Positions 44,513-55,938 of a stretch of DNA of 64,000 nt are shown piece by piece. Position numbers and translations under genes: made by a program. The stretch comes from Cryoendolithus antarcticus. Lineage: Eukaryota; Ascomycota; Dothideomycetes; Cladosporiales; Cladosporiaceae. How positions within the stretch are numbered: the stretch's first letter is position 1; the number at the start of each line of letters is the position of its first letter. The notes below the pieces were generated by a model. The model was not told the origin of the DNA, searched no databases, and saw only the letters and a list, made by a program, of their open reading frames with translations. The stretch lies in NCBI GenBank assembly GCA_002077065.1, contig NAJO01000005.1, positions 744,001 to 808,000 of the forward strand. The letters are read 5' to 3'.

Positions 44513-45126
44513 TTACAAAGCGAGCACACCCACCAAACCCATAGCACCAACCAAGCTCATCCCATACAGTGCAGTCGGCATCGACGCGCCCGCTGCGCTG
44601 CTGCTAGACGACGCACTCGCACTCGTAGCACTAGCCGCGCCGCTCCCGGCTCCACCCGATGTCGTCCCCGCCGCGCTCGCGCTCGCAACCTCGCTGCTAA
44701 TCTGCGCCGAGTTGGCGCTTGATATACTGCTCTGCGCGGCCGCTACGCTCGTCGAGTTCATGATCGCCGTTCCGTTCAATGTTGATGCGATGCCTGCCGT
44801 GGCGTTCGCGAACGCCGAGGGAGAGTTCGCGGCTGAGACGAGGTAGGTCTGGATATCTGTTGGTAGCGCTGTGAACCAGGTTGGCGTTGCGACGCGGAAT
44901 TCGGAAGCGATTTCGGAGGAGAGGCCGGCGCTGTTTGTCAGGGCTTCTTGGAGGATGGAAGAGGGGAGGCCGGTTTGGAGGACGGAGATGATTGAGACGC
45001 TGAAGAGACTCGGTCAGATTTTGGGGCTCCGCGGGTCCGACAAGAGTATGCTTACAGATCTGGCGAGCTCTGTTGCGCCGAGATAGTAGCCGCAAGGGCG
45101 GAGAGGGCGAGGAGGGAGAACTGCAT
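44513..45126 (-). CDS. Ser/Ala-rich GPI-anchored surface protein
   Basis: Two exons, 45126-45056 and 44999-44513, with a 56-nt intron (45000-45055, GTAAGC donor, TTCAG acceptor), give 185 aa. It starts with a signal peptide MQFSLLALSALAATISAQQ. A folded part follows (SIISVLQTGLPSSILQEALT, then TWFTALPTDIQTYLVSAAN). The rest is a Ser/Ala/Thr/Gly-rich linker and a C-terminal hydrophobic tail YGMSLVGAMGLVGVLAL preceded by a small-residue site, the pattern of GPI attachment. The family recurs in filamentous ascomycetes without an assigned function. The wall or plasma-membrane location is inferred from the two sorting signals. Confidence 0.87.
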
Positions 45127-45751
45127 CTTGACGGGATATAGAAGAATACCGAGCGAGCGTCTCAAATAACTGATACTGCGTTGAAGATACGAAAGATACT
45201 CAACAAGAGACTACCAACACAACAACAGAGAAGCAGAGAGAAGTAATACTACCAAACCCCAGCACTCGTCAGCAAGCGAGGCGCGGCAACTTCTGTATTC
45301 GCGTGTTAATCCTGGCACGCATCCCGAATCCCGCATCGCATGTGCGATGAGAAGACTGGTGTGTGCAGGAGCAGGATTCTGTACCTGGAGCTTGCGTTGC
45401 GTACATGGTGGCGGCTGAGATTATGCCCACTTTTCCACGCGGCCAAACGGGTGCTAGACATGTATTAGGTAAGGTGTCGCTCGGGGTGTGCCGCGATAGA
45501 AGCCAATGGCAGTCTTAAACGAGGGTTCTCGAACTAGTGGGCTTAAGGAGAGTAGGGTGTGTTGAATGCGACGTAGACGGAGTGTTATACAGGAGGAGAT
45601 GAGCTGTGGGAGGAATTATGTTGGGTGGCACAGCTTGCACTCGGCATTGAGGAGACGTGACATTGCGTGCTTCACAAGGGCTTGTGCACGTCTATACTCG
45701 ATTAGTATGGTACGGTACATCATCGCTCATATTCCTACAACACTGAGTTCA
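45127..45751. other. Intergenic between minus-strand genes
   Basis: This is the promoter of the GPI-protein gene and the 3' flank of the aldo-keto reductase gene. No coding region is supported. Confidence 0.5.
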
Positions 45752-46871
45752 TCATTGCTTCCCATCCAACCCCTCGTAAAACTTCCATCCAAAATTATCA
45801 CTCGGGTCATTGAACCTGATCTTCTTATCCAATGCATCAATCTTCTCCACATCCGCCTTCTCCAGCTTGAAGTCTCCCCCAAGATTGTCGATAATCCTGC
45901 TCTCCGTCTTGCTCTTGGGGATCACTGACCTGCCATGCGCTATGCCCCAGGCGAGTGCGGTCTGTGCTCCGCTCTTGCCGTATTTCTTACCGATCTCTGC
46001 GAGGACCGGGTCGTCGATGAGTTTGGGCATGTTTTGGCCGGCAGAGTAGATTGCGTTTTGGTTGCCCTAGATAGTATTAGCTTGGGTGCAGTGAGTGGAG
46101 TTCTGGGAGCGGACGCACAAAAGGCGAGTATTGCGTAACATGAATGCCGTGCTTATCATGGAAGGCTTGGAATCCAGCTTGTTGGAGGTAAGGATGGCAC
46201 TCAAGTTGATGCGCAGCCGGGACCTGCTATCATCAGCATCCAAACACTCGCTGCGACTGAGTCTCAAGCTAGGGACTCACAACACTTGTCTCCTTCAACA
46301 ATCTCTCCACTTCCTTCTGACTGAAGTTCGAAATTCCAATCGCCCTCGCCTTCCCCTTCTTATGCACAGCCTCCATAGCCTTGTACGTCTCCACGTAGTC
46401 GCTCTCACCAGGCTTCACCTTCCCGTCCTTGTCCTTAGGAAACATTGACTTTCCGCTCGCGAACGGGCTCGGCCAATGCATCAAATACAAGTCCACATAA
46501 TCCGTCCCCAAGTCCGCCAAACTCTTATCGAGAGCTTTCTCGACATCTTCTGGAGCGTGCGAGTTGTTCCAAAGTTTGGTCACGAGGTAGATCTCTTCTC
46601 GTGGAACGCCGGACTTCTTGATGGCGGAGCCTACGGCTGACTCGGTGCCGTAGATGGCGGCCGTATCGATATGTCGATAGCCGGCTTTCAGAGCTGCGAG
46701 CACGGCGGGCTCCTGTGCGTCTTTGTCTTGCCAGGTGCCGAAGCCAAGGGCAGGGATGGGAGCACCGGCGTTCAAGGTATGAGTTGTACCAGAGTATGTG
46801 GACGCCAGTCGCGAGGTGCCAGGGAGGTGCGCAGCCATTTGGGCGACGCGTGAGGAGGCGCGGGAGAGCAT
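45752..46871 (-). CDS. Aldo-keto reductase
   Basis: Three exons, 46871-46281, 46223-46119 and 46066-45752, with introns of 57 and 52 nt, give 336 aa. The catalytic tetrad is intact: Asp69 and Tyr74 in HIDTAAIYG, Lys99 in LVTKLWNN, and His132 in LMHWPSP. Splicing restores VPAAHQLECHPYLQQ and then VTQYSPFGNQN. The C-terminal NADPH site IPKSKTESRI is present. The enzyme reduces carbonyls to alcohols with NADPH; the substrate is unknown. The first ~25 residues (MLSRASSRVAQMAAHLPGTS) are Arg/Ser-rich and acid-free and may target mitochondria. If translation began at the Met12 codon (46838) the protein would be cytosolic. Confidence 0.92.
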
Positions 46872-48072
46872 TGTGAATTTTGTGTAGAGAGAGCGTAGAG
46901 TGGGAGTTCAAGATAATCGTGTAGATAGACTTACTACTGCGGTCTTTTCGACTACCGTCTTGCGTGAGGCTTCGAGAGAGTGTGACGTAGTGATCTACGG
47001 AGGTGTTTGACCTCGGCCATCAAAAACGCGAGTGCGAAGCACTGTGTACTCACTCATATCGTTAGCGAGACTTGGACATTAATGCAGGCAGCTTCCTATC
47101 GAGGATGACCGCCTGCCTGAGGCGTGGAGTGGCCATGTCTTCTTTGCCCAGGAAAGCCTGATCGAGCGAGCTGTCAAGGGTGGATCGTCTTCCCCACAGT
47201 CCCTCTTCTGTGCATGCCCCTGCGTGTGTGCCCCTGCGCGCGATGGAGGCGGTGGACGGGCACACGATGAGGAATTCCATGACCATACCGATGCATATCT
47301 GTTATCTGCAACGGGGGCAATAGTGCTGTATGGCGAGAGAATTCGATGATGGAGTTGTTCGGACGCTGCAGTTTGGCATGCTCACAGCCACTTGATTTGC
47401 CGGGTCCTTGCAGGCGCCTCCCGTCGGATCGCTGCCGACTCCCCTACTGGCTGCAGCAGTGCGCGCCAGTGTTTCCCCCAAGCGCATACATTAACGCGTA
47501 GAGTGCTGCACCAGGCGACTGGACTGTGGAAACCTCATCTCCTCCTAGCCTGCAGTCTGTCATTACCGCGACAATTCCGCTCTGTCCAGTGGCACCATCC
47601 CCTCCCCTCACCGACAAGTACATACATCACGAGTCAGCTCGCATCGCGCACACGCCATCCCATCCCCTACAACCGCTGGCTCTCGAGTCTCGACAGACAG
47701 CGCCCGAGCGTCGTGCGCCAAATTGCGCCAACTGGCGCCGTCCATCTTACCCTTTTCGGACTACGCACCCTCTGCATCGACCATGTCATATGCCGGTCTG
47801 CGGTGAAGTTGCGCGTGTCTTGCCAGTCGCGCAAGCGAAGCGATCACTGCAAATGCTCCACGCCTAGCAGTGTCTCTCAAGTCGCATTGGCCGCGTCGTG
47901 GGGTAGCAGACGATAGGCGATCCTCACCACTGACTGGCTCGAAGCAGACAGGCGCGTACGGCAGTGGTTCTTGCGAGAGACTTTCCACCACGCCGTTGCT
48001 GCTAGGAGCTTCTCACGTGCTACCGTCGTATCTACCCGACCTGCTAGCCATCTCACCTCACCTCATCGCCCG
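46872..48072. other. Long upstream region of coiled-coil gene
   Basis: About 1.2 kb holds the divergent promoters of the aldo-keto reductase (minus) and the coiled-coil protein (plus). The stretch from ~47550 to 48072 is pyrimidine-rich on the plus strand and may be a long 5' leader. Open frames such as 47392-47916 lack family features. Confidence 0.45.
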
Positions 48073-50844
48073 ATGGTCCACTCTACCTCCTCGTCTCTCG
48101 CAGACGACTACTACACCTACACCGCCGACGACCTCACCCCCACCGACTCCTCTGCCGCTGCTGACGCTTACTACCTTGACGACGATGACCAGCATCACGA
48201 CCAGCTACCGCAGCACCAGACCCTCCCTTTAGCATCCCACCGCGTCCAGCCCCTCAGCGCGGTCAGGAAACAGACGTCACTCGCGAACATCACAGTCCCT
48301 TCCTTCTCCGCATTCCGGTCACAGGCCGCGAGTATACCGGCCCATCGGCATCCCGCTGCATTCCTTCATTCGCCGCGCCCGATCTCTTTCTCGGCTGTCG
48401 AGCAGCCTTCGCCACGGCTTACCGAGCCGATCTCACGACCACTTAGCTTGGACAGTGAGTTGCCATTGTACTCGGGTGGAGTGTCGGGTGTGCCGTCGCC
48501 GCCTGATACGCTTGGGTCGAAGAGGGGTTCGCTACACCGGTCGTCATTCCCTGCGAAAGCACACTCTCGAGGTGTGTCCATAGACTCCCGCATGCTGGAC
48601 AGCGGCACCCCTCCATCACCCCCGCGCATCTTGCGGCGCTCCAGCATACCTGTACACGCGAAGTATGCAGATGAGCAGACAACATCGCATGCGCCGAAGC
48701 AGTCAGTCTCAAGTCTAAGCTCCGGCTCGCAATACTCAGCTCGGCCGCAGTCGATGGGAGATCACCAGCAAGCGCCGTCTATGACATTGAACTATAATGG
48801 CGTCCAAAGAGAACTCTCCGAAGAGTCCATAGGGTCGCGAAATTCCCAACAACACCAGAAGTCAGTATCATACACGCAGAAGGGGCTAGGGGTATTGTTC
48901 GGCTGGAAGTCTTCACCACAGAAGAGCGGTACTGAGTCGCCTACCACAACATTCTCAGATCGCTCGCTCTCGCCTGCGCCCTCGCCTCACCTAAGAAAGC
49001 CTTCACTTATGGATCATCAGAATGGGTCTGCAAGGCTTACGCCACCAGCGCTGGACGTGCAGAAGGCTAACGCTCGCGGCTCTACTGACTACGGCCGTCT
49101 CGGCACGCCGAGCATGCACGGCGGTGCAGAGATGCAGGAGCAGGTGCAAGAGCTGGAGCAGGAGCTTACGCACATCAGCGAGGAGTTGGCAAACTCGATC
49201 AGGAGGGAGATGGAACTGGAAGATGAACTGGATCGGCTAAAGCTGGAGATGCCCAGTTTGCCGGATCAGGGACGAAGGACTAGCGATTACTTCTCGGATT
49301 CTGGCACAAGCTCGACCAAGTACCCTGTCGCAGACCCAGAGGCGAAGATCGAATCGCTGGAGCGATTACGACGGAAAGCAGAGCAAGACAAGGCCGTGAT
49401 GCAAGCTGAGAGCGCCCAAAGACTGCAAGCCGAAAGTGTGCGGAGAAGAGAAGTAGAACAGTACGCGCAGAGTCTGGAAGAGCAGCTACATCAACGATCA
49501 TTGCACGATGAAGAGCGCTCGTACATGGACAACCGGCTTGGTGATCTCGAGTCCACGCTAGATGAGACTAAGAGACGTCTTGGGCAGGAGAAGGAGGCTC
49601 GCAACGGGATCGAGGATCTGTACAGCGCTACCCGAGACGAGCTTGAGCAACACCGCAATGAGCGCGATAATCTGCGGGACGAGCTTTTGCCGCAGCTGAA
49701 AAGCCGCGTCGAAGGTCTTGAAGCAGAAGCCGCAGATACGCAAGCTCTGATGTACGAGAATACACGGCTACAGCAGGAACTCCATGCGCTTCGCGAGACT
49801 CATGAGTCGCAACGAAGCATTGGTCTCTCGACATCCTTCCACAGCATTGCAGAAGAGTCTTCCGACTTTGCGCCCTCCCCTACAGGATTCGGCCTCAACC
49901 GCTCCGGATCACTGGCCCGCAATGGTAGCAAGCGTGGTGGCTCCCTGACCCGCTCAGGCTCTGTCAAGGACCGCGAGGGCGGTAAGGCGCGCTCTGGTTC
50001 TGTCAGCGCAGGTGGCGTACACTCTGCCGGCCCACTTGGTCTTGAGGCTCAGAAAGAGATTGAGGACCAGCGTGACGCGCTACACAAAGCTCTCAAATTA
50101 CTCATCAATCGTTACGAGAAGCAGCAACGGGACCATGAGCGGGCTATCAAGAAGATGGTTGCTGCGCAGGTACCAACCGGCAAGGGCGTGAGGATCTCGG
50201 CACCGAAGAGAAGTCATTACAGACGTGAGGTATCCTACCTCAAGGAAGAAGTGACCACTCTGCGTAAACGGACCGAGGACGCACTGGAATCAAAGTGGCA
50301 GTACGAGCGAGGCCTGGGTGGCGTAAAGATGGATCTCGATCGCGCCGCACAAGAGACTCGAAGCCTGCGCACGCTGCTCGAAGACGATGATGTTGCCCCT
50401 GCACTCGCGTCCCGTCTGCAAGCTGCTATCAAAGCAGGCGAAGCCGAGCAATCGGCCTCCACTAGTGCGATCGCAAGAACCCAGTCCCGTCTCCATGCCC
50501 TGGAAGATGAGCTCCTAGCTGCGCAACAATTTTCCGAGATCAAGCTTGCAGTTCACGAGACCGAGACAAGACGGATCGACGAAGCTGCCTCGCATCGATT
50601 AGAGCGACTTGCTGCACCTACGCCTTCACCCCAAGCCACAAGTCCATTGCTGAAGAAATCGCCGAAACTAGGAGTCGAGCAGCAAGGCGGCCTAAGCGGG
50701 AAAAGTGACATGCGCGGCCTCGAAGACCGTGTCAGGGAGCTGGAGACCGCAGTCCGCGACGCGGAGACCGAAGCGCAAGAGGTTGTTGCTAAGGTACAAG
50801 CGCGACTCGTCGAAATTGAGAGCCTGCGAGCAGAGCGCGAGTAG
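48073..50844 (+). CDS. Large coiled-coil protein of unknown function
   Basis: A single-exon protein of 923 aa from the ATG at 48073 (MVHSTSSSLADDYYTYTADD). The frame is open further upstream, but only from a TTG. The first ~340 residues are Ser/Pro-rich with repeated basic SxR/RxxS sites and a KGLGVLFGWKSSPQKS element. From about residue 350 to 550, and again from 660 to 920, the sequence is heptad-rich (for example EQVQELEQELTHISEELANS and QRDALHKALKLLINRYEKQQ). This indicates long parallel coiled coils separated by a Ser/Arg/Gly linker. Such proteins are often cytoskeletal, septal or polarity scaffolds; this is inference, and I do not recognise a named family. Wide coverage of potential phosphosites suggests cell-cycle or polarity control. 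Confidence 0.87.
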   Translation: MVHSTSSSLADDYYTYTADDLTPTDSSAAADAYYLDDDDQHHDQLPQHQTLPLASHRVQPLSAVRKQTSLANITVPSFSAFRSQAASIPAHRHPAAFLHSPRPISFSAVEQPSPRLTEPISRPLSLDSELPLYSGGVSGVPSPPDTLGSKRGSLHRSSFPAKAHSRGVSIDSRMLDSGTPPSPPRILRRSSIPVHAKYADEQTTSHAPKQSVSSLSSGSQYSARPQSMGDHQQAPSMTLNYNGVQRELSEESIGSRNSQQHQKSVSYTQKGLGVLFGWKSSPQKSGTESPTTTFSDRSLSPAPSPHLRKPSLMDHQNGSARLTPPALDVQKANARGSTDYGRLGTPSMHGGAEMQEQVQELEQELTHISEELANSIRREMELEDELDRLKLEMPSLPDQGRRTSDYFSDSGTSSTKYPVADPEAKIESLERLRRKAEQDKAVMQAESAQRLQAESVRRREVEQYAQSLEEQLHQRSLHDEERSYMDNRLGDLESTLDETKRRLGQEKEARNGIEDLYSATRDELEQHRNERDNLRDELLPQLKSRVEGLEAEAADTQALMYENTRLQQELHALRETHESQRSIGLSTSFHSIAEESSDFAPSPTGFGLNRSGSLARNGSKRGGSLTRSGSVKDREGGKARSGSVSAGGVHSAGPLGLEAQKEIEDQRDALHKALKLLINRYEKQQRDHERAIKKMVAAQVPTGKGVRISAPKRSHYRREVSYLKEEVTTLRKRTEDALESKWQYERGLGGVKMDLDRAAQETRSLRTLLEDDDVAPALASRLQAAIKAGEAEQSASTSAIARTQSRLHALEDELLAAQQFSEIKLAVHETETRRIDEAASHRLERLAAPTPSPQATSPLLKKSPKLGVEQQGGLSGKSDMRGLEDRVRELETAVRDAETEAQEVVAKVQARLVEIESLRAERE

Positions 50845-51670
50845 TGCGTCTCGATGATTGGGGAATGGCATTCAGATGCACCAAAGTCGAGAGTTGTAGG
50901 ATATGCCCAGGCGTTCTCGAAGGCACATTGGAAACAGGCGTGTAGTAGGACATGATATAGATCCTACGGCGTTGGATCTGCTGACTACATCTGAATACCT
51001 GGGTACTGAAAAACCGCCCGAGAGCGTGGATTTTCTGTACGATAAGATAGACCTAGACTTCTTGTACTATACATCACTCATATACACGTAGTCGAGTCCC
51101 CTGCAATCCTGCCTTCCACTCTAGACAGGCTCACGAGGAAGGGAATGACTTCTCTGAGGTCCGTGGGCAAGCTCAATGCCTCCAGCAAGGCACCTTCGAT
51201 AACTTGGCAGCGGTACAACATGAAGAAGGGGGCGTCGAGTCTCAGATAGTGGCTTATCTGGCCTCGGAAGCTCTCCTTAGTGCGACTATTCGTCCTGCCA
51301 CTGTTGCAGCTGGACTGATAGGACAACTTGCTGAGTTACAGACTTACAGAGAGGCGGAGTGCGCAGCGTAAGATTGGTGTAGACTCTGAAAGGAGAGGAG
51401 ATCTAGGTGCATCGAGGTCTCGTTTCTCTGCTTCTCCAGACACACGAAATGTTGACAGAGCTCCTTTCAACTTGTCTGCGATAGTACAACAGTGTACCAC
51501 TGTGTCTGTGAGAGTCCAGCGTTTGGAGCAAAGACCCTATATTGGCTGTCTACTGCATCTCTCGTAGACACGAAGTGACTGGCCTGCTGTTGCAAGTGCA
51601 ATGAAAGCTGCATAGGAGCTCTCAGAAATCTTGGAGAAGCGGACTTGCTACGTGTACTATACATCTACAT
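50845..51670. other. Convergent 3' intergenic region
   Basis: This lies between the ends of the coiled-coil gene (plus) and the large wall-protein gene (minus). AT-rich tracts at 51040-51090 and 51640-51670 fit 3' UTRs. A minus-strand open frame of 82 codons (51078-51326) shows no recognisable family. Confidence 0.5.
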
Positions 51671-54600
51671 CTATATCGTCAGCCCTACGAGCATCAAAAT
51701 GACAACGCCGAATAGTCCCCGCGATCCAGACCACAGACGGGCACCGCCGCTACTGTTACTGCCCGCTGCTGTCGATGCTGCAGCAGGATCGACCGTGCTA
51801 ATGCCAGTGGAGCCTACTCCATTCCCGATTCCTATCGTCGTAGAGTGGCTTTGAGACCCTGTCGTAGCTGTCTCTGGTGCTTTCGTCGCTTGCGCGGCTG
51901 CGGCCACAATGCCGGCTATCACACTGACCAAAGAACCTGGGTCGTGTGGGTCGTTGATTTGCACCAGCTGACCTGCGGCATTCACGCTCAGCACCTCTCC
52001 GGCTATGCTCTGGGCTGGCGCGCCGGCTCGAAGTGTAGTGCCCTCTACGACCACTGCTGCGCCTTGCGGGAGTGCGAGGGGAGTAGCGGAAGCTACTTCA
52101 AGAAGCTGACCGGCGGAGTTCACGGTGTAAACCTCGTCTCCGATCGTCACTGGGCTTTCTCCAGCGGAGATGGTAGTGCCATCTACGACCATGACGCCGC
52201 TTGTGGAACCTGGAGCGAGAGTGATGGTTTTTGAGCCTTGCATCTCAACGAGATGGCCAGCCGCATTGACACTGAACGTCTCGTCGCCGATCTTGACAGC
52301 AGGATCTCCGGGAAAGAGGATATTTCCGTCGACTATGAAGGTGCCTGGTACTGAACCTGTGGCAATGGTGTTTGTATGACCGAGATCGACTAGTTGGCCT
52401 GAAGGATCAACGCTGAGAGCTACACCGTTGATCGTAGTGGCTACAGCTCCAGGGGTGATTGTCTTGCCATTCACGACTAGGTTGCCAGAGTGACTCGATA
52501 GAGTGAGTGTTGCGCCATTGCGGACCAGTGTCGTAGCCTGAGGAGCCAGAGTCGTAGCAGCAGCAGTGATGACCTGGCCGTCTGCGAGTGTGATCCGTCC
52601 TGCGGCGGCGCCAGAACTAGGTATGGCAACCGTGATCAAACTCTCTGCTGCTGGATCGGCTGGTACGACCACAACTGACGGCCCTGCGCTAGCACTATTC
52701 GATTCACCTGTCGTGGAAGCGATCGCAGAGATAATCTTAGTCGAGCCATGTGCGACTGCCGCTACACCACTGCTCCCAGGCAGGGCGGTGAAGGTGGTCC
52801 CGCTTACGACGATAGCGGATCCACCAGCGGACAGCGTCTGTCCAGCCACCATTGTGACACTGGACTGCGCTGGCGGTGAGCCATTGCCTGGACTGTTGGC
52901 AGCAACTACGATTGGGCCATTTGCGGTGGTCGCCGGATCGCCGCTAGGCACTGGTGCAGGTGTGATCGTACGTGTGGTTCCCTGTGCGACGGCCGCTACG
53001 CCACTGGTACCCGGTAGCGCAGAGAAAGTCGTCCCGCTGAGGACGACCGAAGCACCTCCAGGAGAGAGCGTTTGCCCGGCGATTACAGTGGCACTGGGTT
53101 GCGCCTGTGGTGAGCCATTTGTAGGGATTGTACCAGCGTTCACGACTGGACTATTAGTATTGCTGACCGGGGCTTGACTGGGAGCCGATGTTGGCATGAG
53201 TGTGCTTGTCGTGCCTTGCGCAATGGCATCGACTCCATTTCCTCCTGGCAGAGCGGTGAAAGTGGTACCGCTAACGACGACGGCAGAACCGCCAGGTTGC
53301 AGCGTCTGCCCTGCGACAAGTGTGACACTCGTCGGCTCTGGATTTGTAGGATCAGCAGCGCCGGCTGCCGGTACAGTAGCTGCAGCGGGTGTTGAGATTA
53401 CGAGAGATACTCGAGGGTCTTGCGGAATAGGCGTGTTTCCGCTGCCCTGGGCGGAAGTTTCGCCCTGACCCGAAGCAACTGGGACAGTGTTTCCGGGGGC
53501 TGGCTGCGCTGCTGCACTAGTCTCAACAACCGTAGCCACGGGAGATTCGCCGTTAGAGGAGGGTTGCTCGATTAGTAAGGACGTGGAGCTCGTCCTCTGC
53601 TTTGGGGCTGCCGATACTTTCGTGGTTGTCGAAGCTGGTAAAGCACCTCCAGTAGCTGTAGGTGTCGGATTCGACATACTGACACCTGGCGTTGCCGTTA
53701 CAGTGGCTGTAGTATCTGAAGCAGTTGAAACACCTGCAACAGCAGTAGCGGGTACGAGTGCCTTGGGCGGATCGTATAAGCCACGCAGATCCATAGAACA
53801 AGGCGCCCATGCCGGATCGAGCTCTTGCAACAAGCCTGGCTCAAGAACGATCAACGGCTGATACGGTAGGTCAGTCCGGCATCCATTCGGATTGCACCCA
53901 GCATGGAACATCTCGCTAGCACATCTTGGCTGAGACGTGTAGATGCTGTACGGGACAGTATCATGTACCAGGTCCGACACGTTGAAGGATGCGGTGCCCA
54001 CAACGGTCGTTCCGTACCAGGGATTGTTCAGCAGGTGGGCGAAGCACCCCTTCGTGGTAGCGAACAAGCTGCTCATTGTGTGGCTCTCGGGAATCGCCAG
54101 TATCGTAGAGGTTATGGTACGGCCCACGCCAGAGCAGACGTCTGAGGCGTACAAGCTCTCGAAGGAGATGTAGTTGGTGGGACTAGTAAGCGTGGTGCCG
54201 AGCGTGGTAGCGACGACTGGCCCTGTGGCCGGATGAGAAAGTCCAGGCGGGAAATACAGTAATTGGACAACGCCGCCCTGTGATCGCAGTCAGCATTAGG
54301 TCCGCAAGCGAATAACGACCTCCGCATCTCCCAGAAGTCTGCAATGCTCCAATGCTCTTCTTAAGGTGCCCACAGTAGCGTAATTGCGGTGCAATGCAGG
54401 GAGAAGAGGGCCAATGTCCGCTGCTTGCTGGTCTAGCCTTGAAGTTCGACAAGCCACCGCGTCACTATCGCAGCTCGCCTTATGGTACCATCCTTATGGG
54501 ACCATATCCGAAGCTCAAGACATTGGGAGAAGCGAATTCAAAATGAGCTTACCGTGATTGCACACCGCCCACAGCCAACCGTACAACCCGGCGCCAAAGG

Positions 54601-55938
54601 TTGATACGAAGGCCACTGCCAACCCTGACCAGACCACGCTCCGACATACGAGATGGATCCACTGGAGAAGAAGCCAGGCATGTACTTCAGTGCAGTAGGG
54701 TAGAGATTGTAATTACTGCCAAGCACATAGGCGTCTTTCAGCGAGGTGCACAGCGGCCCTGTGATGGAAGCTTGTGTGCACCGTGGTGATTTTGTACTGA
54801 GTACCTCTGCCGACCATGACGCCTGACCAGCTGCGACTCTGGAGTAGCAAGCTGGCAGCGATGTCATGTTCATGTAGTTGACAGGACAATTGACCGGCAA
54901 CGGTTGTGGAAATGGTATTGCTTGCGCGGTGGCATAGTTGGCCCAAGACGCCTGACACTCCGCGTACACTGACGGGAGCGAACAGCTTGGAGTCGGCCAT
55001 GCTGGATCATACGTCGAATTGCGAGTAATGAAAGTCACGGACGGTCCAGTCAAGGTCACAAAATCTGTCGTGGTAATGGTCGCGGTCGGGACCACGGACA
55101 TCAACCATGTTATCGTCGATGTTACTGCACTTGGGGCTACGGTCTGCGTAAAGCCGCCGGCTATGATGACGGTCGGTAGAGTCGACGTGATCGTCTGTGT
55201 CGAAGTGAAGGGACTCAATATGGTGTGCAAAGTCTCCGTAAAGGTCAGCGGCCGGGTTGTGGTAAAGATCTCCGATCCCGAACTCAGGGCCAGCGAAGCG
55301 GGTGTTGGAAGATGCAACTTCCAGTATAACTGCCATTCGTCCCAGCACTGACCTGCATTGGAGGCTGATGCCCACGAAGTATTGGTCAATGTCTCCGTGA
55401 CTTTCGCGTACGTGGCGTTGTAGTAGCTTGTGAACGTCGTCGTGAAGATATTACCACTATGACTGCTCTTCAATGTACCGTTGACAGCCGATAACCTGGC
55501 GACAGATGTACTTTGCTGACGCGTGGTGTTGCTGTATGTCACGCCCTCTGTGGGTGTACCCGAGAACAAAGCCCCTTGAGAGCCAGATCCAGTGCGAGAG
55601 TCGGAGACATTGCTGATTGATATCACTTCAGTCCCAGTCGAGACGGTACTTGTGTTTGAAGTCAGAACGGGTCCCGCAAAAGTCGAAGTCGTGAGCCGAA
55701 GGGTCAGCGACGGGCTCTGGTCCGTACGCGTCGTCGAGGACAAACCGACGCCTGCTGCGATGAAGAACCCCGCTGCGTGAGATGTCAAGGACGAGGCAAT
55801 GGTCGAAGCGCTAGCCCTTGTCTGGGAAGTTGTGTTCTGCGACAGACTGCTCACAGTGCCATTGTTGGCCGTCGTCGTGTTCGGATACGATTGCGCAGCT
55901 GCCGCGCAGGCATATGATAGAAGCTGTACCACTCGCAT
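51671..55938 (-). CDS. Large GPI-anchored, repeat-bearing cell-wall protein
   Basis: Two exons, 55938-54553 and 54277-51671, give 1330 aa; the 275-nt intron (54278-54552, GTAAGC donor, ACAG acceptor) joins phase 0 to phase 0. Exon 1 encodes a signal peptide (MRVVQLLSYACAAAAQS), a Ser/Thr-rich region, and a Cys-containing domain ending CTVGCGRCAIT. Exon 2 continues directly GGVVQLLYFPPG and TSPTNYISFESLYASDVC, so the two open frames are one gene. There follow three copies of a ~75-residue Thr/Ser-rich unit with AGQTLxPGGSAVVVSGTTFT, four shorter VVxGTTxxxG-type units, and a C-terminal GPI-type tail (GLFGVVILMLVGLTI). It is predicted to be an extended adhesin-like or structural wall protein. 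No ligand can be inferred. The second frame begins with TTG, not ATG, which further supports joining. Confidence 0.87.
51950..52500 (-). repeat. Four diverged protein repeats in wall protein (short unit)
   Basis: Four consecutive units of about 45-60 residues share VVxGxTxxxG, a xIxGExxSV-like strand and AGQLVxx. Examples are VVNGKTITPGAVATTINGVA, IVDGNILFPGDPAVKIGDET and VVDGTTISAGESPVTIGDEV. The units are clear at protein level but diverged in DNA. Confidence 0.75.
52727..53345 (-). repeat. Three tandem protein repeats in wall protein (long unit)
   Basis: Three copies of a unit beginning SVTxVAGQTLxxGGSAxVVS, then GTTFTALPGxxGVxAxAQGT, are separated by Pro/Ser/Asn-rich spacers. They lie at about 53345-53185, 53100-52955 and 52865-52727 and are also recognisable in the DNA, suggesting internal duplication. 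Confidence 0.82.

Noticed and set aside
47392..47916. A 174-codon plus-strand frame upstream of the coiled-coil gene
   Set aside because: The composition is Arg/Ser/Cys-rich without motifs; it more likely belongs to the promoter or 5' leader.
52566..53861. Two long plus-strand frames antisense to the wall-protein repeats
   Set aside because: They follow from the repetitive codons of the minus-strand gene (Gly/Val/Pro/Ala repeats) and have no start context or sorting signals.
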